From contig CAWGSA010000002.1 in assembly GCA_963825175.1 (NCBI GenBank), forward strand, positions 2,046,001-2,110,000: a stretch of 64,000 nucleotides of DNA, in the 5' to 3' direction. The translations under genes and the position numbers were made by a program. Every line of letters starts with the position of its first letter. Positions within the stretch are counted from its first letter, which is position 1. Source of the stretch: DATFTF01 sp963825175 (lineage in GTDB: Bacteria; Acidobacteriota; Thermoanaerobaculia; UBA5066; Gp7-AA6). The notes under the pieces are model-generated. The model worked only from the letters and a program-made list of their open reading frames with translations, did not search any database and had not been told where the DNA came from. Shown here piece by piece: positions 1-8,605 of the stretch.

Positions 1-292
1 GAAACGCGCGCACGCAACGGGGCGCGAGGGCCTGCGCGAAGAGGCGGCCATCGGTGCGCACCACGCGGGCGTTGGCGATTCCGGCGCGATCGATCCGGTC
101 GCGGCAGATCCGGTAATAGGCGAGGGCTCGCTCCACGCCGAGGAAGTCGTGCTCCGGGCGGGCGCGGGCGGCCTCCATCAGGAACCGGGCCTTCCCGCTT
201 CCGATTTCCACTTCCAGGGGCGCGCGGCGGCCGAAGACGGCAGCCGGGTCGAACGACGGGGCGACGACGAGCTCTTCGCCGGGGCGGAGCAT
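1..292 (-). CDS. trmB: tRNA (guanine-N7-)-methyltransferase TrmB, N-terminal part
   Basis: The reading frame runs off the left edge of the window, so only about the first 97 residues are present. The start is an ATG at 292. The visible protein opens MLRPGEELVV and then carries the SAM-binding stretch LEVEIGSGKARFL (about residues 26-38) and the motif FLGVERALAYYRICRDR, both typical of TrmB, which makes m7G46 in tRNA. It lies 48 bp downstream of the isocitrate dehydrogenase gene on the same strand and may share its transcript. The catalytic half is outside the window. Confidence 0.85.
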   Translation of the reverse strand, partial: MLRPGEELVVAPSFDPAAVFGRRAPLEVEIGSGKARFLMEAARARPEHDFLGVERALAYYRICRDRIDRAGIANARVVRTDGRLFAQALAPRCVRAF

Positions 293-340
293 CAGCGTTC
301 GCGGTGGAGGTTCAAAGCGCCCGCAATCTCAGAGGCCCGC

Positions 341-1339
341 TCAGAGCCTTTCCGCCACCGCCCGGGCGAAGGCTCCCGTTCCCGCGGTCCCGCCGATGTC
401 GGGCGTCCGGATTCCCGCCGCGAGGGTGGCCAGCAGCGCGGTCTCGATGCGCTGGGCATGCGAAGGAAGGTCGAGGTACCGCAGCATCAGGATGGCCGAG
501 AAAAGGAGCGCGGTGGGGTTGGCCTTGTCCTGGCCGGCGATGTCCGGGGCCGTCCCGTGCACGGCCTCGAAGATCGCGGCCCGGGTGCCCAGGTTCGCCC
601 CCGGGACCAGGCCGAGGCCGCCCACCAGCCCCGCGGCCAGGTCCGAAACGATGTCGCCGTACAGGTTCTCCAGGAGGAGAACGTCGAACGACTCCGGATT
701 CATCACCAGGCGCATGCAGGCGGCGTCCACGATCCGATCGTCGGCCTGGATGTCGGGATAGTCCTCGGCGACCCGCCGGAAGCAGTCGAGGAACAGGCCG
801 TCGGAGAGTTTCATGATGTTGGCCTTGTGCACGGCGGTGACGCGCCGGCGCCCGTTCTGGCGGGCGTAGTCGAATGCGAACCGAGCGATCCGGGTAGAGG
901 CGGCCTCGGTGATGATCTTCAGGGACTCGACCACGCCGGGGACGACCATGTGCTCCAGGCCGCTGTACAGATCCTCCGTGTTCTCACGGACCACTACAAG
1001 ATCTACATTGTCAAAGCGGGTCTGGACCGAGGGCACGTTCTTGACCGGGCGGAGGTTGGCGTAGAGGTCCAGCGTCTTGCGCAGGCGGACGTTGATCGAC
1101 GCGAACCCCTTCCCGATGGGCGTGGCCACCGGGCCCTTCAAGGCCACCCCGTGGGCGCGGATCGCCTCGATCACGCGGTCCGGAAGGGGATCCCCCTCGC
1201 TCTTCTCCGCCTCGCGACCCACGACCTGGACCTCGAAGCGCACAGGCGCGCCCGCCGCATCCAGGATCGCCACCACCGCGTCGGAAATCTCCGGACCGAT
1301 GCCGTCGCCTCGGATCAGTGTAACGGTCTTTGTCGACAT
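341..1339 (-). CDS. Isocitrate dehydrogenase, NAD type (isopropylmalate/isocitrate dehydrogenase family)
   Basis: A 332-residue beta-decarboxylating dehydrogenase. Seen: RGDGIGPEIS near the N-terminus, SINVRLRK near residue 83, RENTEDLYSG near 118, a TAVHKANIMK catalytic-Lys region near 168, and HGTAPDIAGQDKANPTA near 241. The SxNVxLR segment matches isocitrate rather than isopropylmalate enzymes. Asp-Ile after HGTAP is the NAD-type signature (NADP enzymes have Lys-Tyr there). Expected role: oxidative decarboxylation of isocitrate in the TCA cycle; homoisocitrate dehydrogenase is the main alternative. The ATG at 1339 is preferred over an in-frame TTG at 1348; a GGAG lies just upstream. A heptad repeat array sits directly before the gene. 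Confidence 0.85.
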   Translation of the reverse strand: MSTKTVTLIRGDGIGPEISDAVVAILDAAGAPVRFEVQVVGREAEKSEGDPLPDRVIEAIRAHGVALKGPVATPIGKGFASINVRLRKTLDLYANLRPVKNVPSVQTRFDNVDLVVVRENTEDLYSGLEHMVVPGVVESLKIITEAASTRIARFAFDYARQNGRRRVTAVHKANIMKLSDGLFLDCFRRVAEDYPDIQADDRIVDAACMRLVMNPESFDVLLLENLYGDIVSDLAAGLVGGLGLVPGANLGTRAAIFEAVHGTAPDIAGQDKANPTALLFSAILMLRYLDLPSHAQRIETALLATLAAGIRTPDIGGTAGTGAFARAVAERL

Positions 1340-1347
1340 GAGCTCCA

Positions 1348-1428
1348 AGTGACGAGTGACGAGTGACGATTGACAGGTGACGAGCGAGAGGAATGAAAGA
1401 TATCGCCTTTCACCCGTCGCTCGTCGCC
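1348..1428. repeat. Heptad repeat locus A (AGTGACG family) with inverted partner
   Basis: Three perfect AGTGACG units (1348-1368) are followed by ATTGACA, GGTGACG, AGCGAGA and GGAATGA, all in 7-bp register to 1396. After a short loop the complementary units TTTCACC, CGTCGCT and CGTCGCC follow to 1428, so the two arms can pair (for example GACGAGCGA with TCGCTCGTC). It fills the gap between the CorC-like gene and the isocitrate dehydrogenase gene, both on the minus strand. Confidence 0.85.
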
Positions 1429-1430
1429 TC

Positions 1431-2693
1431 CTACTTCTTGACCTCCGGCAGAATCATCAGCACCTTCTTGACCGCGGTGGGCGACGCTTCCTCCACCACG
1501 AAGTCGGCCCGCCGGCCGCGCCAGCGTTCGCCCTTGCGTGGGATACGGCCGAAGCGCAGCAGGAGATGCCCGGCGATGGTCTCGGACTCCTCGCGGGGGA
1601 GCGCGATGCCGAACTGCTCTTCCAGGTCGTCCAGGCGAAAACTCCCGTCGAGGAGGAACCGGCGCTCGCCGGCCGGGGCGAATCCGGGCGTCTCCTCCTC
1701 ATCGTACTCGTCCAGAATCGGGCCGAGGAGCTCCTCGATGGCGTCCTCGATCGTGACCAGGCCGGCCGTCCCGCCGAACTCGTCCACCACGATCGCCATG
1801 TGGGTCCGGCGCCGGCGCATCTCGCGAAACAGGTCTTCGGCCCGCTTGAACTCGGGGACCAGGAAGGGCGGATCGACGTACTGCTCGGTCCGGAACGTCC
1901 GCTCTTGCTCGTCCGTGATTCCGAAGAGATCCTTCACGTGGAGAATCCCGACGATGTTGTCGAGCGTGCCGCGGTAGACCGGGAGCCGCGAGAGCTTGTG
2001 CTCGCGCAGGACCAGACTCACGTCGGCGAAACGCGCAGTGTCGGGAAGGGCCACCACTTTCGTGCGCGGGACCATGATGTCGCGGACCGTCCGGTCGCCG
2101 AACTCGAGCACCTTGTGGAGGAGGCGGCGTTCCTCGCCGTGAATGACGCCCTCGTCCGCCCCCAGGTTGATGACGCTCTTCATCTCCTCCTCGGTCAGGG
2201 TCGGAACGCGCTCCTTGACGCCGGCCAGCCTCAGGGCCCGGGTGGTCACCTGGACGCAGACGCTGGCGATCGGCGAGAGGACCCTCATCATGACCGCCAG
2301 GGGGCGCGCCACGACACGGGAGACCGCGACGGGGGAAGCGGCGGCGATCGCCTTGGGAGTCATCTCGGCGAACACGAAGAGGGCCACCGTCGAAAAGACG
2401 ATCGCGGCGGGCACGCCGTAGGTCTCCCCGACCCAGTTGGTCGCCAGCGCCGTGGCGAAGACCGAGGCGGACGTGGTGAAGAGGTTCTGGCCGATCAGGA
2501 TCGTCGCGAGCAGGCGGGGCGTATGCGCGCGCAGATTCCGGATGATCGCGGCGCGGCGGTCTCCGCTTTCACGCATCCGTGCCAGGTCGATGCGGCCCAG
2601 GGAGACGAGCGCGGTCTCAGACCCCGCGAAGAACGCGGAGAAGACCAGCGAGAGCAGCAGCAGGAGAAGGTACAGGACATTCTGAGGATCCAT
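1431..2693 (-). CDS. Hemolysin C/CorC family membrane protein (CNNM-CBS-CorC domains)
   Basis: 420 residues. The N-terminus is a CNNM/DUF21 membrane domain (MDPQNVLYLLLLLLSLVFSA, then FFAGSETALVSL) with several hydrophobic segments to about residue 180. Two CBS domains follow (IMVPRTKVVALP; LPVYRGTLDNIVGILHVKDL), then a C-terminal CorC/HlyC domain ending ILPEVKK. Family members act in Mg2+/Co2+ homeostasis; haemolysin activity is doubtful for most. The same frame is open far upstream, antisense to queG, but the ATG at 2693 with AAAGGA about 8 nt upstream and an immediate membrane helix marks the real start. Confidence 0.88.
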   Translation of the reverse strand: MDPQNVLYLLLLLLSLVFSAFFAGSETALVSLGRIDLARMRESGDRRAAIIRNLRAHTPRLLATILIGQNLFTTSASVFATALATNWVGETYGVPAAIVFSTVALFVFAEMTPKAIAAASPVAVSRVVARPLAVMMRVLSPIASVCVQVTTRALRLAGVKERVPTLTEEEMKSVINLGADEGVIHGEERRLLHKVLEFGDRTVRDIMVPRTKVVALPDTARFADVSLVLREHKLSRLPVYRGTLDNIVGILHVKDLFGITDEQERTFRTEQYVDPPFLVPEFKRAEDLFREMRRRRTHMAIVVDEFGGTAGLVTIEDAIEELLGPILDEYDEEETPGFAPAGERRFLLDGSFRLDDLEEQFGIALPREESETIAGHLLLRFGRIPRKGERWRGRRADFVVEEASPTAVKKVLMILPEVKK

Positions 2694-2782
2694 GGCGCAC
2701 GGTCCTTTCGACGCGCTGAGTGTATCCGGCGGGGGAGAGGGAAAGTCGGAGGTTCGACGTCCTCCGTCCAGGTCCGAAAGGG

Positions 2783-3820
2783 CTACCTCGCGGGGTCGCT
2801 GCGCTTGAGTTTCTTCGAGGCCCACGCCGCGGCGTCGGCGAGACCCGCGTCGCCGCAGCCTCGCCGCTTCTCGAGGACGGGCTCGCACGCTCGGTCGCCC
2901 GCCGCGCCGGCGGAGGCGGCGGCGTTGCGCTGGAGCCCGCGGCGGCCGGCGCGGTTGAGCGCGGTCGATCCCCAGCTGCGGCGCCACTGCCCGCGGCCCA
3001 TGGCCAGCCACTCCGTGCGCGTGGGCAGGGGGGCCCCGACCGAGACGGCGGCTGGTTCGTTGAACGGGCAGACTTCCTGACAGACGTCGCATCCGAAAAC
3101 ATGATTCCCGACGCTCTCCTTGATCGCGTCGGGGATCGCGCCCCGATGCTCGATCGTCCAGTAGGCCAGGCAGCGGTTGGCGTCGAGAACGCCGGGGGCG
3201 ACGAAGGCCCTGGTCGGACACGCCTGGAGGCAGCGGACGCACGAGCCGCACCGCTCGGCGATGGGATCGTCCGGAGGCAGATCGAGATCGGTCAGGACCT
3301 CGGCCAGGAGCAGGTACGAGCCGAGCTCCGGATCGATGAGGCACCCGTTCTTGCCGATCCAGCCCAGGCCCGCCGCGGCGGCGAACGACCGCTCGGCCAC
3401 GGGCGTCGAGTCGACGCAGATGCGAAACTCAAACGGCTCGCCGAGCCTCCGGGTCACGGACTCGACCAGGCCGGCAACGCGCTGCCGCAGCGTCCAGTGA
3501 TAGTCCGCGCCCGACGCGTAGCGAGCCAGGCGGGCGCCGTCGGGAGCGATGCGCGGACCGCTCTCGTGCCGCGCGGCGAGGCAGACCACCGAGCGCGCGC
3601 CAGGGAGGAGCGTCTCGGGCCGGGCCCGAACGTCCAGGGTCGTTTCCAGATAGCGCATGCCGGCGTGGCGTCCCCGGGCGATCCAGTCGCGGAACGTCTC
3701 GAAGCGAGGGGGCGTTCCGGCGGTCGCGAATCCGACTCTCGAAAAACCCTGCCCCAGCGCCTCCCCACGCCAGACCGAGGCGGCGATCGAGCGATCGGGA
3801 GATTGCGTGGTTTTGTTCAT
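2783..3820 (-). CDS. queG: Epoxyqueuosine reductase QueG
   Basis: 345 residues. It catalyses the last step of queuosine synthesis in tRNA using cobalamin and two [4Fe-4S] clusters. Seen: catalytic-Asp region CVDSTPVAERSFA (about 135-147), the cluster motif CGSCVRCLQACP (191-202), Cys at 217, and CDVCQEVCP (244-252). The C-terminal tail is Ala/Arg-rich and helical, like the HEAT-like region of the family. The ATG at 3820 lies inside an octamer repeat (its complement is in GTTCATTG), and no clear Shine-Dalgarno site is present. It is divergent from the AI-2E family permease gene. Confidence 0.93.
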   Translation of the reverse strand: MNKTTQSPDRSIAASVWRGEALGQGFSRVGFATAGTPPRFETFRDWIARGRHAGMRYLETTLDVRARPETLLPGARSVVCLAARHESGPRIAPDGARLARYASGADYHWTLRQRVAGLVESVTRRLGEPFEFRICVDSTPVAERSFAAAAGLGWIGKNGCLIDPELGSYLLLAEVLTDLDLPPDDPIAERCGSCVRCLQACPTRAFVAPGVLDANRCLAYWTIEHRGAIPDAIKESVGNHVFGCDVCQEVCPFNEPAAVSVGAPLPTRTEWLAMGRGQWRRSWGSTALNRAGRRGLQRNAAASAGAAGDRACEPVLEKRRGCGDAGLADAAAWASKKLKRSDPAR

Positions 3821-3917
3821 TGATTCATTGGTTCATTGTCTGATTGACTCAAGCATGCACCATCGCGGGTTCTCATTCCGGCGATGATTCAATGAACCAA
3901 TGAGCCAATGAACCAAT
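3815..3917. repeat. Octamer repeat locus B (CAATGAAC family), two inverted arms
   Basis: Left arm (3815-3846): GTTCATTG, ATTCATTG, GTTCATTG, TCTGATTG. Right arm (3886-3917): GATTCAAT, GAACCAAT, GAGCCAAT, GAACCAAT, nearly complementary to the left arm. The loop between them contains a further CATCGC/GCGATG inverted pair. The element spans the divergent promoter region of queG and the AI-2E permease gene, and both start codons (3818-3820 complement; 3908-3910) lie within repeat units. Confidence 0.88.
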
Positions 3918-4990
3918 CGGCCCAAAGTTTCTACCCTCGTCTCTTCGCCGTCGCCGGCCTCGCGGCGTTGGGGTATCTGCTGTTCCGGATCTTCGAGCCG
4001 TTTCTCGGTCCGATCCTGTGGGCCAGTCTCCTGGCATTCCTGCTCCATCCCGCCCAGCGGGCGCTCACCCGGCGCTTTGGCGGACGGGCCGGCGCCGCGG
4101 CGGGCGTGCTGACGCTCGCGGTCACCGTCGGCGTGGCCGCGCCGGCCGCCATCGTGGCGATCGTCTTCGCCGGACAGGCGTCGGACCTCGCCGCCCGGGT
4201 CTCGGCCGCCGCGACCAAGTACCAGATCGTCCATCCGAGCGACGTGTTCCGGATCCCGATTCTGCAGAACGCGCTCCAGGGGATCGAGTCCCGGATCCCG
4301 GTCACCGCGGAGCAGGTGCAGACCTGGCTCCTCCAGGCGGTTCAGAGACTCCTTCGGGCCCTGGCCTCTTCCTCCGGCTCGATCTTCCTGTCCGCTCTGG
4401 GCGTGGTCATCGGCATCGTCCTCATGCTCTTCGTGCTCTTCTTCTTTCTTCGCGACGGCGAGCACATGGCCGGCCGTCTGGTGCGGGTCGTGCCGATGCC
4501 CGAGGCGCACAAGGTCCGACTCCTGGAGCATCTGGCTTCGGTGACCCGGGCCGTCGTCTTCGGAACGCTCTTGACGGCGATTCTCCAGGGAACGCTGGTC
4601 GGGCTCGGCTTCGGCCTGGTGAGTCTGCCTTCGCCCGTCGTCTTCGGGGCCATCGCCGCTGCCTGCGCGCTCCTGCCCGTGGGAGGGACGGCCCTGGTCT
4701 GGGCTCCGGGCGCGCTGGCACTGATCGCCGGGGGACGCTGGGGCGCCGCCGCTTTCCTGGTGGTGTGGGGAGCGATCCTGGTGAGCACCGTCGACAACGT
4801 CCTGCGGCCGCTCTTCATCTCCGGACGGGCCCAGATCTCGACTCTGCCGATCTTCTTCGGAGTGCTCGGGGGTCTGGCGGCGTTCGGTCCGATTGGAATG
4901 TTCGCCGGTCCGCTCCTCGTCGCCCTGGCCCTGGCGCTGCTGGGCTTCGCGGAAGAGACACTGGAGCAGCACGCCGAGATGAAGCCCTGA
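3908..4990 (+). CDS. AI-2E family transporter (PerM-like permease)
   Basis: 360-residue polytopic membrane protein. After MNQSAQSFYP come paired N-terminal helices (FAVAGLAALGYLLFRIF, then ILWASLLAFLLHPAQRAL), a soluble stretch around 85-150, and about five more helices, including VVIGIVLMLFVLFFFLRDGEHM and the C-terminal GMFAGPLLVALALALLGFAEE. The FLRDG segment after the hydrophobic run and the IGMFAGPL segment fit the AI-2E/PerM exporter family. Substrates are mostly unknown; sodium/proton antiport and autoinducer export have been reported for some members. The start codon lies in the repeat. Confidence 0.85.
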   Translation: MNQSAQSFYPRLFAVAGLAALGYLLFRIFEPFLGPILWASLLAFLLHPAQRALTRRFGGRAGAAAGVLTLAVTVGVAAPAAIVAIVFAGQASDLAARVSAAATKYQIVHPSDVFRIPILQNALQGIESRIPVTAEQVQTWLLQAVQRLLRALASSSGSIFLSALGVVIGIVLMLFVLFFFLRDGEHMAGRLVRVVPMPEAHKVRLLEHLASVTRAVVFGTLLTAILQGTLVGLGFGLVSLPSPVVFGAIAAACALLPVGGTALVWAPGALALIAGGRWGAAAFLVVWGAILVSTVDNVLRPLFISGRAQISTLPIFFGVLGGLAAFGPIGMFAGPLLVALALALLGFAEETLEQHAEMKP

Positions 4991-5178
4991 AAAAAGGTGT
5001 GGAGCGGCGTTGCGAGCGCCGCGGGGTCGGATCCAGGGCGCCGCGACGAAGGCGATGCCTGTAGGCATCGGACGCCGTCCACGACAACTTGCAAGAGCCC
5101 TGACGCGCCGCCCGCAATCATCTTTCAGCGCCCTGCGAGAGACCGCGCCCCTTCGACCCGTCTCGTCCCGTCCCGCTC

Positions 5179-6252
5179 TTATCTGGCAATCCAGTCCGCG
5201 ACGAAGATGTTGGTCTCGTGCGGCTTCTTTCCGTTGCGGTTGGAGGCGAAGAGAAGCCGGGTCGCCCGCGCGTCGAACATCGGGAACCCATCGAACTCCG
5301 GGGCGAACGTCACCCGCTTCAGGTTCGAGCCGTCGGCGTCGACGATGGAGAGGTCGAAGTCGCGTCCTTTCGGATCGGCGAGATTGGACGAGAAAATGAT
5401 CCGCCGGCCGTCGGGGAAGAAGTAGGGGGCGAAGTTGGCGGCGCCGTTGGAGGTGACGGCGTGGTCTCCACTCCCATCGGCGTTCATCACCCGGATCTCC
5501 AGTGAGCGGGGAGCATAGGTCCCGCGCGCGAGGTTGTCGCGATAGCGGGCGAGGTCCTCGGCCGAGGCCGGATGGTCGGCGCGGTACACGATCTTGGTCC
5601 CGTCGTCGGAGTAGAAGGGGCCTCCGTCGTAGCCTGGAGTGTTGGTCAGGCGCGTGACACCGCTCCCGTCGGCGTTCATCGAGTAGATCTCCAGGTCGCC
5701 GTCGCGGGCGGACGTGAACACGATCTTCTTTCCGTCCTTGGAGATCGTGGCCTCGGCGTCGTAGGCCGGAGAGCCGAAGAGCTTGCGGACGTCGCTTCCA
5801 TCCGGGCGCGAGGTGTAGATGTCGTAGTCGTCCAGGGCCCAGACGTAGCCGTGGCTGCGATCGGGAGGAGGGGGGCAGCCCGGCGCGGCGCCGAAGGTCG
5901 ACGCGTACAGAATCCGATTGCCGGATGGGAACCAGAAGGAGCAGGTGGTCTTGCCGCGTCCGTTGGAGACCCTCTTCTTCTGCGAGCCGTCCGCGGCCAT
6001 GGTGAAGATCTGATCGCACGGAAGGCGCCCTTCGTCGTCGGACTGGAAGATGACCCGGCGGCCGTCGAGGGACCAGTACGCCTCGGCGTTCTGGCCGCCG
6101 AACGTGAGCTGTCGGACGTTGGCCAGGAACTTTTCCTCTCCCGGGTAGAGCAGGGGGGCGGCAGCCGCGGCGGGCACGGGCGTCCCGGGGCCGGCTCTCA
6201 AGGTGAGGGCGGCGGCCGCGGCGATCGCGCCGAAGAGGAGATCGCGTCTCAC
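5179..6252 (-). CDS. Secreted TolB-like WD40/PD40 beta-propeller protein
   Basis: 357 residues starting at a GTG at 6252 (MRRDLLFGAIAAAAALTLRA, a signal-peptide-like segment). The rest consists of repeated PD40 blades such as AYWSLDGRRVIFQSD, ATISKDGKKIVFTSARDGDLEIYSMNADG, GPFYSDDGTKIVYRAD and PMFDARATRLLFASNRNGK. These propellers usually sit in the periplasm and bind peptides or other proteins; no catalytic domain is attached. A TATAAT box lies 7 nt before the GTG, so this mRNA may be leaderless. It follows the 6261-7280 membrane protein gene by 8 bp. Confidence 0.85.
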   Translation of the reverse strand: MRRDLLFGAIAAAAALTLRAGPGTPVPAAAAAPLLYPGEEKFLANVRQLTFGGQNAEAYWSLDGRRVIFQSDDEGRLPCDQIFTMAADGSQKKRVSNGRGKTTCSFWFPSGNRILYASTFGAAPGCPPPPDRSHGYVWALDDYDIYTSRPDGSDVRKLFGSPAYDAEATISKDGKKIVFTSARDGDLEIYSMNADGSGVTRLTNTPGYDGGPFYSDDGTKIVYRADHPASAEDLARYRDNLARGTYAPRSLEIRVMNADGSGDHAVTSNGAANFAPYFFPDGRRIIFSSNLADPKGRDFDLSIVDADGSNLKRVTFAPEFDGFPMFDARATRLLFASNRNGKKPHETNIFVADWIAR

Positions 6253-6259
6253 GCGGCGG

Positions 6260-6265
6260 ATTATA
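6260..6265 (-). promoter_or_regulatory. Putative TATAAT -10 box of a leaderless promoter
   Basis: On the minus strand a perfect TATAAT overlaps the TAA stop codon of the upstream gene and is followed by 7 nt and then the GTG start of the propeller gene. This spacing would place the transcription start at or beside the start codon. No -35 element is clear. Confidence 0.5.
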
Positions 6266-7280
6266 GGGGCGGTCCGCGGCTCATGCGCTCGGATGGCACC
6301 TCCGGCACGTCGAGCTCGTCCTCGCGCAGGAAGAACAGACGCCGGCGATCGCTGACGATCCACAGCTTCCCATTGGGCTTCAGCGCCACGTCCCGCTCGA
6401 AGCGGGAGAGCCAGACGCCATGCGTCGACAGGGGCCCGGCAAATTGCTCCAGGCGCCTGGCCAGGAACCCTCCCGAACCGCCCCACGGGACCGGGCGGCC
6501 TTCGATCGTCCATCCCTCGAGCCCTTGCCACACGACTCCCAACGCGGGGATGCGGCCCTCGACGACTAAGGCACGCACTTTTTGAGCCGCGGGCCCCACC
6601 CGCCGGGCACGGTGCCCGGCCCGCGAGACGTAGGTCGCCGTCGGAGTGCTCCACAGCGCGCCGAGCGGCGTTCGCGCCGGCGGCTCGACCAGCTCGGCCA
6701 GGAGATAGAGGACGACCGAAGGCGCGACGAAGAGGGCGGCGAGCGCGAGATGGAGCGCACGGGCGATGGCTCCGCGAGGGCCGGGCCCGAGAGCCCACGA
6801 CGCGCAGAAGAGAAGGGCGGCGAAAAAGAGGTAGGAGCAAGACGCCAGGATCGCGGCGAGCGAGAGCCGGAGGTGCCCCGTGCGAAGCGCGAAGTAGCCC
6901 CACACCGCGAGCGCGCCCGCGGCGGCCGGAATCGCGACCGCGTATCCTCGCCGGATGGCGCGCCAGGTCTGGTTCTCTCCGGTCCCGGCACGGGCCACTC
7001 CGGGCGGAAAGCGAACGGCGTGCCCCTCGGGGCAGGCCGGAGCGCGCGGATCCGTCGCCACGAGGCCGCACCGGGGGCACCGCACGACGACTCTTCGTTC
7101 CCAGCCGTACTTCCAGGCGGCAAGCGCCGTCACGACCCTCCATACCGAGAGCGCGAGAGCCGTGGCCACGGTCAGGACGGCGGCCACTCGCAGTGCCCAG
7201 ACCAGGGGAGACAGCCACGGTCCGGCGAGGCTCTCGAGCGCTCGGGCGATCGCGGAAGGCTCCATGACGATGGGTGCCAT
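6261..7280 (-). CDS. Membrane protein with zinc-ribbon-like CxxC segment, unknown function
   Basis: 339 residues, not recognised. An N-terminal helix (about 22-50) is followed by a cytoplasmic-looking segment with CPRCG and, about 14 residues later, CPEGH, a plausible metal-binding ribbon. Then come four or more hydrophobic segments (about 110-200) and a soluble C-terminal third of about 120 residues with several Trp and Gly (WTIEGRPVPWGGSGGF, KLWIVSDRRRLFFL). The ATG at 7280 opens the frame; a second ATG at 7265 is possible. It ends 8 bp before the propeller gene on the same strand. Confidence 0.7.
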   Translation of the reverse strand: MAPIVMEPSAIARALESLAGPWLSPLVWALRVAAVLTVATALALSVWRVVTALAAWKYGWERRVVVRCPRCGLVATDPRAPACPEGHAVRFPPGVARAGTGENQTWRAIRRGYAVAIPAAAGALAVWGYFALRTGHLRLSLAAILASCSYLFFAALLFCASWALGPGPRGAIARALHLALAALFVAPSVVLYLLAELVEPPARTPLGALWSTPTATYVSRAGHRARRVGPAAQKVRALVVEGRIPALGVVWQGLEGWTIEGRPVPWGGSGGFLARRLEQFAGPLSTHGVWLSRFERDVALKPNGKLWIVSDRRRLFFLREDELDVPEVPSERMSRGPPL

Positions 7281-7346
7281 TGTTGCACCGCAGATGCCCG
7301 CGCCGCCCGGCCGCTTTTCCGCGACAGCCTGCTATCCTGCTCGGCC

Positions 7347-8525
7347 GTGACGACCCAGAGCGAGCGCGCGGCGTCGCTGGCGGAGCAGATTCGAGAGGCC
7401 GTGGCGCAGGCCGCGCCGCCCGCGCTGGCGGCGGCCCGGCATCCTTCGCCCGGACCGGAGGACGGCGCCCGCTCGGCGCTCGAGCGGGCCGGGGCGCACG
7501 TGACTCCGACGATTCCCGAGGGCGCTCCGCTTTCTCCGCTCAAGCGCTTCGCCTTGCGAGTCCTTCGGTTCGCCTGGCGTGACGAAGCCGCCTTCCACGC
7601 GCTCTCCCTCGAGGCCTCTCAGACGCTCGTGGACTGCGTGGCCGAGCAAAGAGTCGAAATCGACCGCCTGCGCCAGACCCTGGTCGCCGCCGAGCAGGAG
7701 CGGGAGGCTTCCCGTGCCGAGCTCGCGCGGTTGCTGCAGGAGGCCGAGCGGAGCCTCGCCGCCTGGCGGCGCCATGTGGCCATCGAGGAGGCCCGGCTGG
7801 CGCAGTTGGAAGCGGCCTCGTCGGGCTCCGCGAGGGTCGTCGCCGGCCCGCCGGGGCCCGAAATTCCTCCCGGTGTCTACAGCCTGTTCGAAGAAAGGTT
7901 TCGGGGATCGCCCCAGGAGATCGAGGCCAAGCAGAAGGAGTACGTCGCCGTCGTGCGAGACGCGCCCGGCCCGGTCCTCGACGTCGGCTGCGGCCGAGGG
8001 GAGTTTCTGCGTCTGCTCGGGCAGGAGGGCCTGGCCGCCTCCGGCGTCGAGGTCAATCCGATCGCCGTCCAGGAGTGCCGTAACGCCGGCCTCACCGTCG
8101 AGCAGGAGGACGCCGTGGCCGCTCTTGCCCGGCGGCCGGCGGCCAGCCTGGGCGCGGTCGTCGCATTCCAGGTGGTCGAGCATTGGAAGCCGGAGACGAT
8201 CTTCTTTTCCTGCGCGAGGCCGCCCGCGCGCTCGCCCCGGGCGGCATGTTGATCGCCGAAACCATCAATGTCGATTCGCTCTCCGCCTGGAGGACGTTCT
8301 TTCTCGACCCGTCCCACGTCCGCCCGGTCCCGCCCGAAGAGCTGCGATTTCTGGCCGAGGCGGCGGGCTTTAGCGAGACGAGGATCGAGTACCGGGCCGC
8401 ACTTGCCCCCGAGGAAAGGCTGGTCGAGACCGACCGACAATGACACGAAGTTGAACCGCCTGCTCTTCGGGCCGCAGGACTACGCCCTGATTGCGCGTGT
8501 GCCGTCGGCGGAGCGTGAGGCGTGA
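7347..8525 (+). CDS. Coiled-coil class I SAM-dependent methyltransferase (frame broken twice)
   Basis: The N-terminal third is charged and helical, with a long coiled coil (QRVEIDRLRQTLVAAEQERE and on). The methyltransferase domain follows: VLDVGCGRGEFLRLL is the SAM site, then AFQVVEH. At about 8180 the frame is lost (one base missing after GAGCAT) and continues as LEAGDDLLFLREAARALAPGG. At about 8435 one extra base shifts it again to NDTKLNRLLFGPQDYALIA, ending at a TGA inside a heptad repeat. Similar proteins act in polysaccharide or O-antigen end modification and often sit beside glycosyltransferases, as here. The start GTG has TATCCT 8 nt upstream. Confidence 0.75.
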
Positions 8526-8540
8526 GGCGGAAGGCGTGAA
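8513..8540. repeat. Heptad repeat locus C (GCGTGAG/GCGGAAG units)
   Basis: GCGTGAG, GCGTGAG, GCGGAAG, GCGTGAA in exact 7-bp register. The TGA stop codon of the methyltransferase lies within it. The unit is the same as at the end of ffh (13066-13093), 4.5 kb away. Confidence 0.8.
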
Positions 8541-8605
8541 GGGAACGATCGCGGCTTTCGGAGAGCTTCTCCGCGTTTCGTCGGGCGCCTGACGCCAGCC
8601 CACCC

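Noticed and set aside
1377..3080. 567-residue open frame on the plus strand over the CorC-like and queG genes
   Set aside because: Antisense to two genes with full domain sets.
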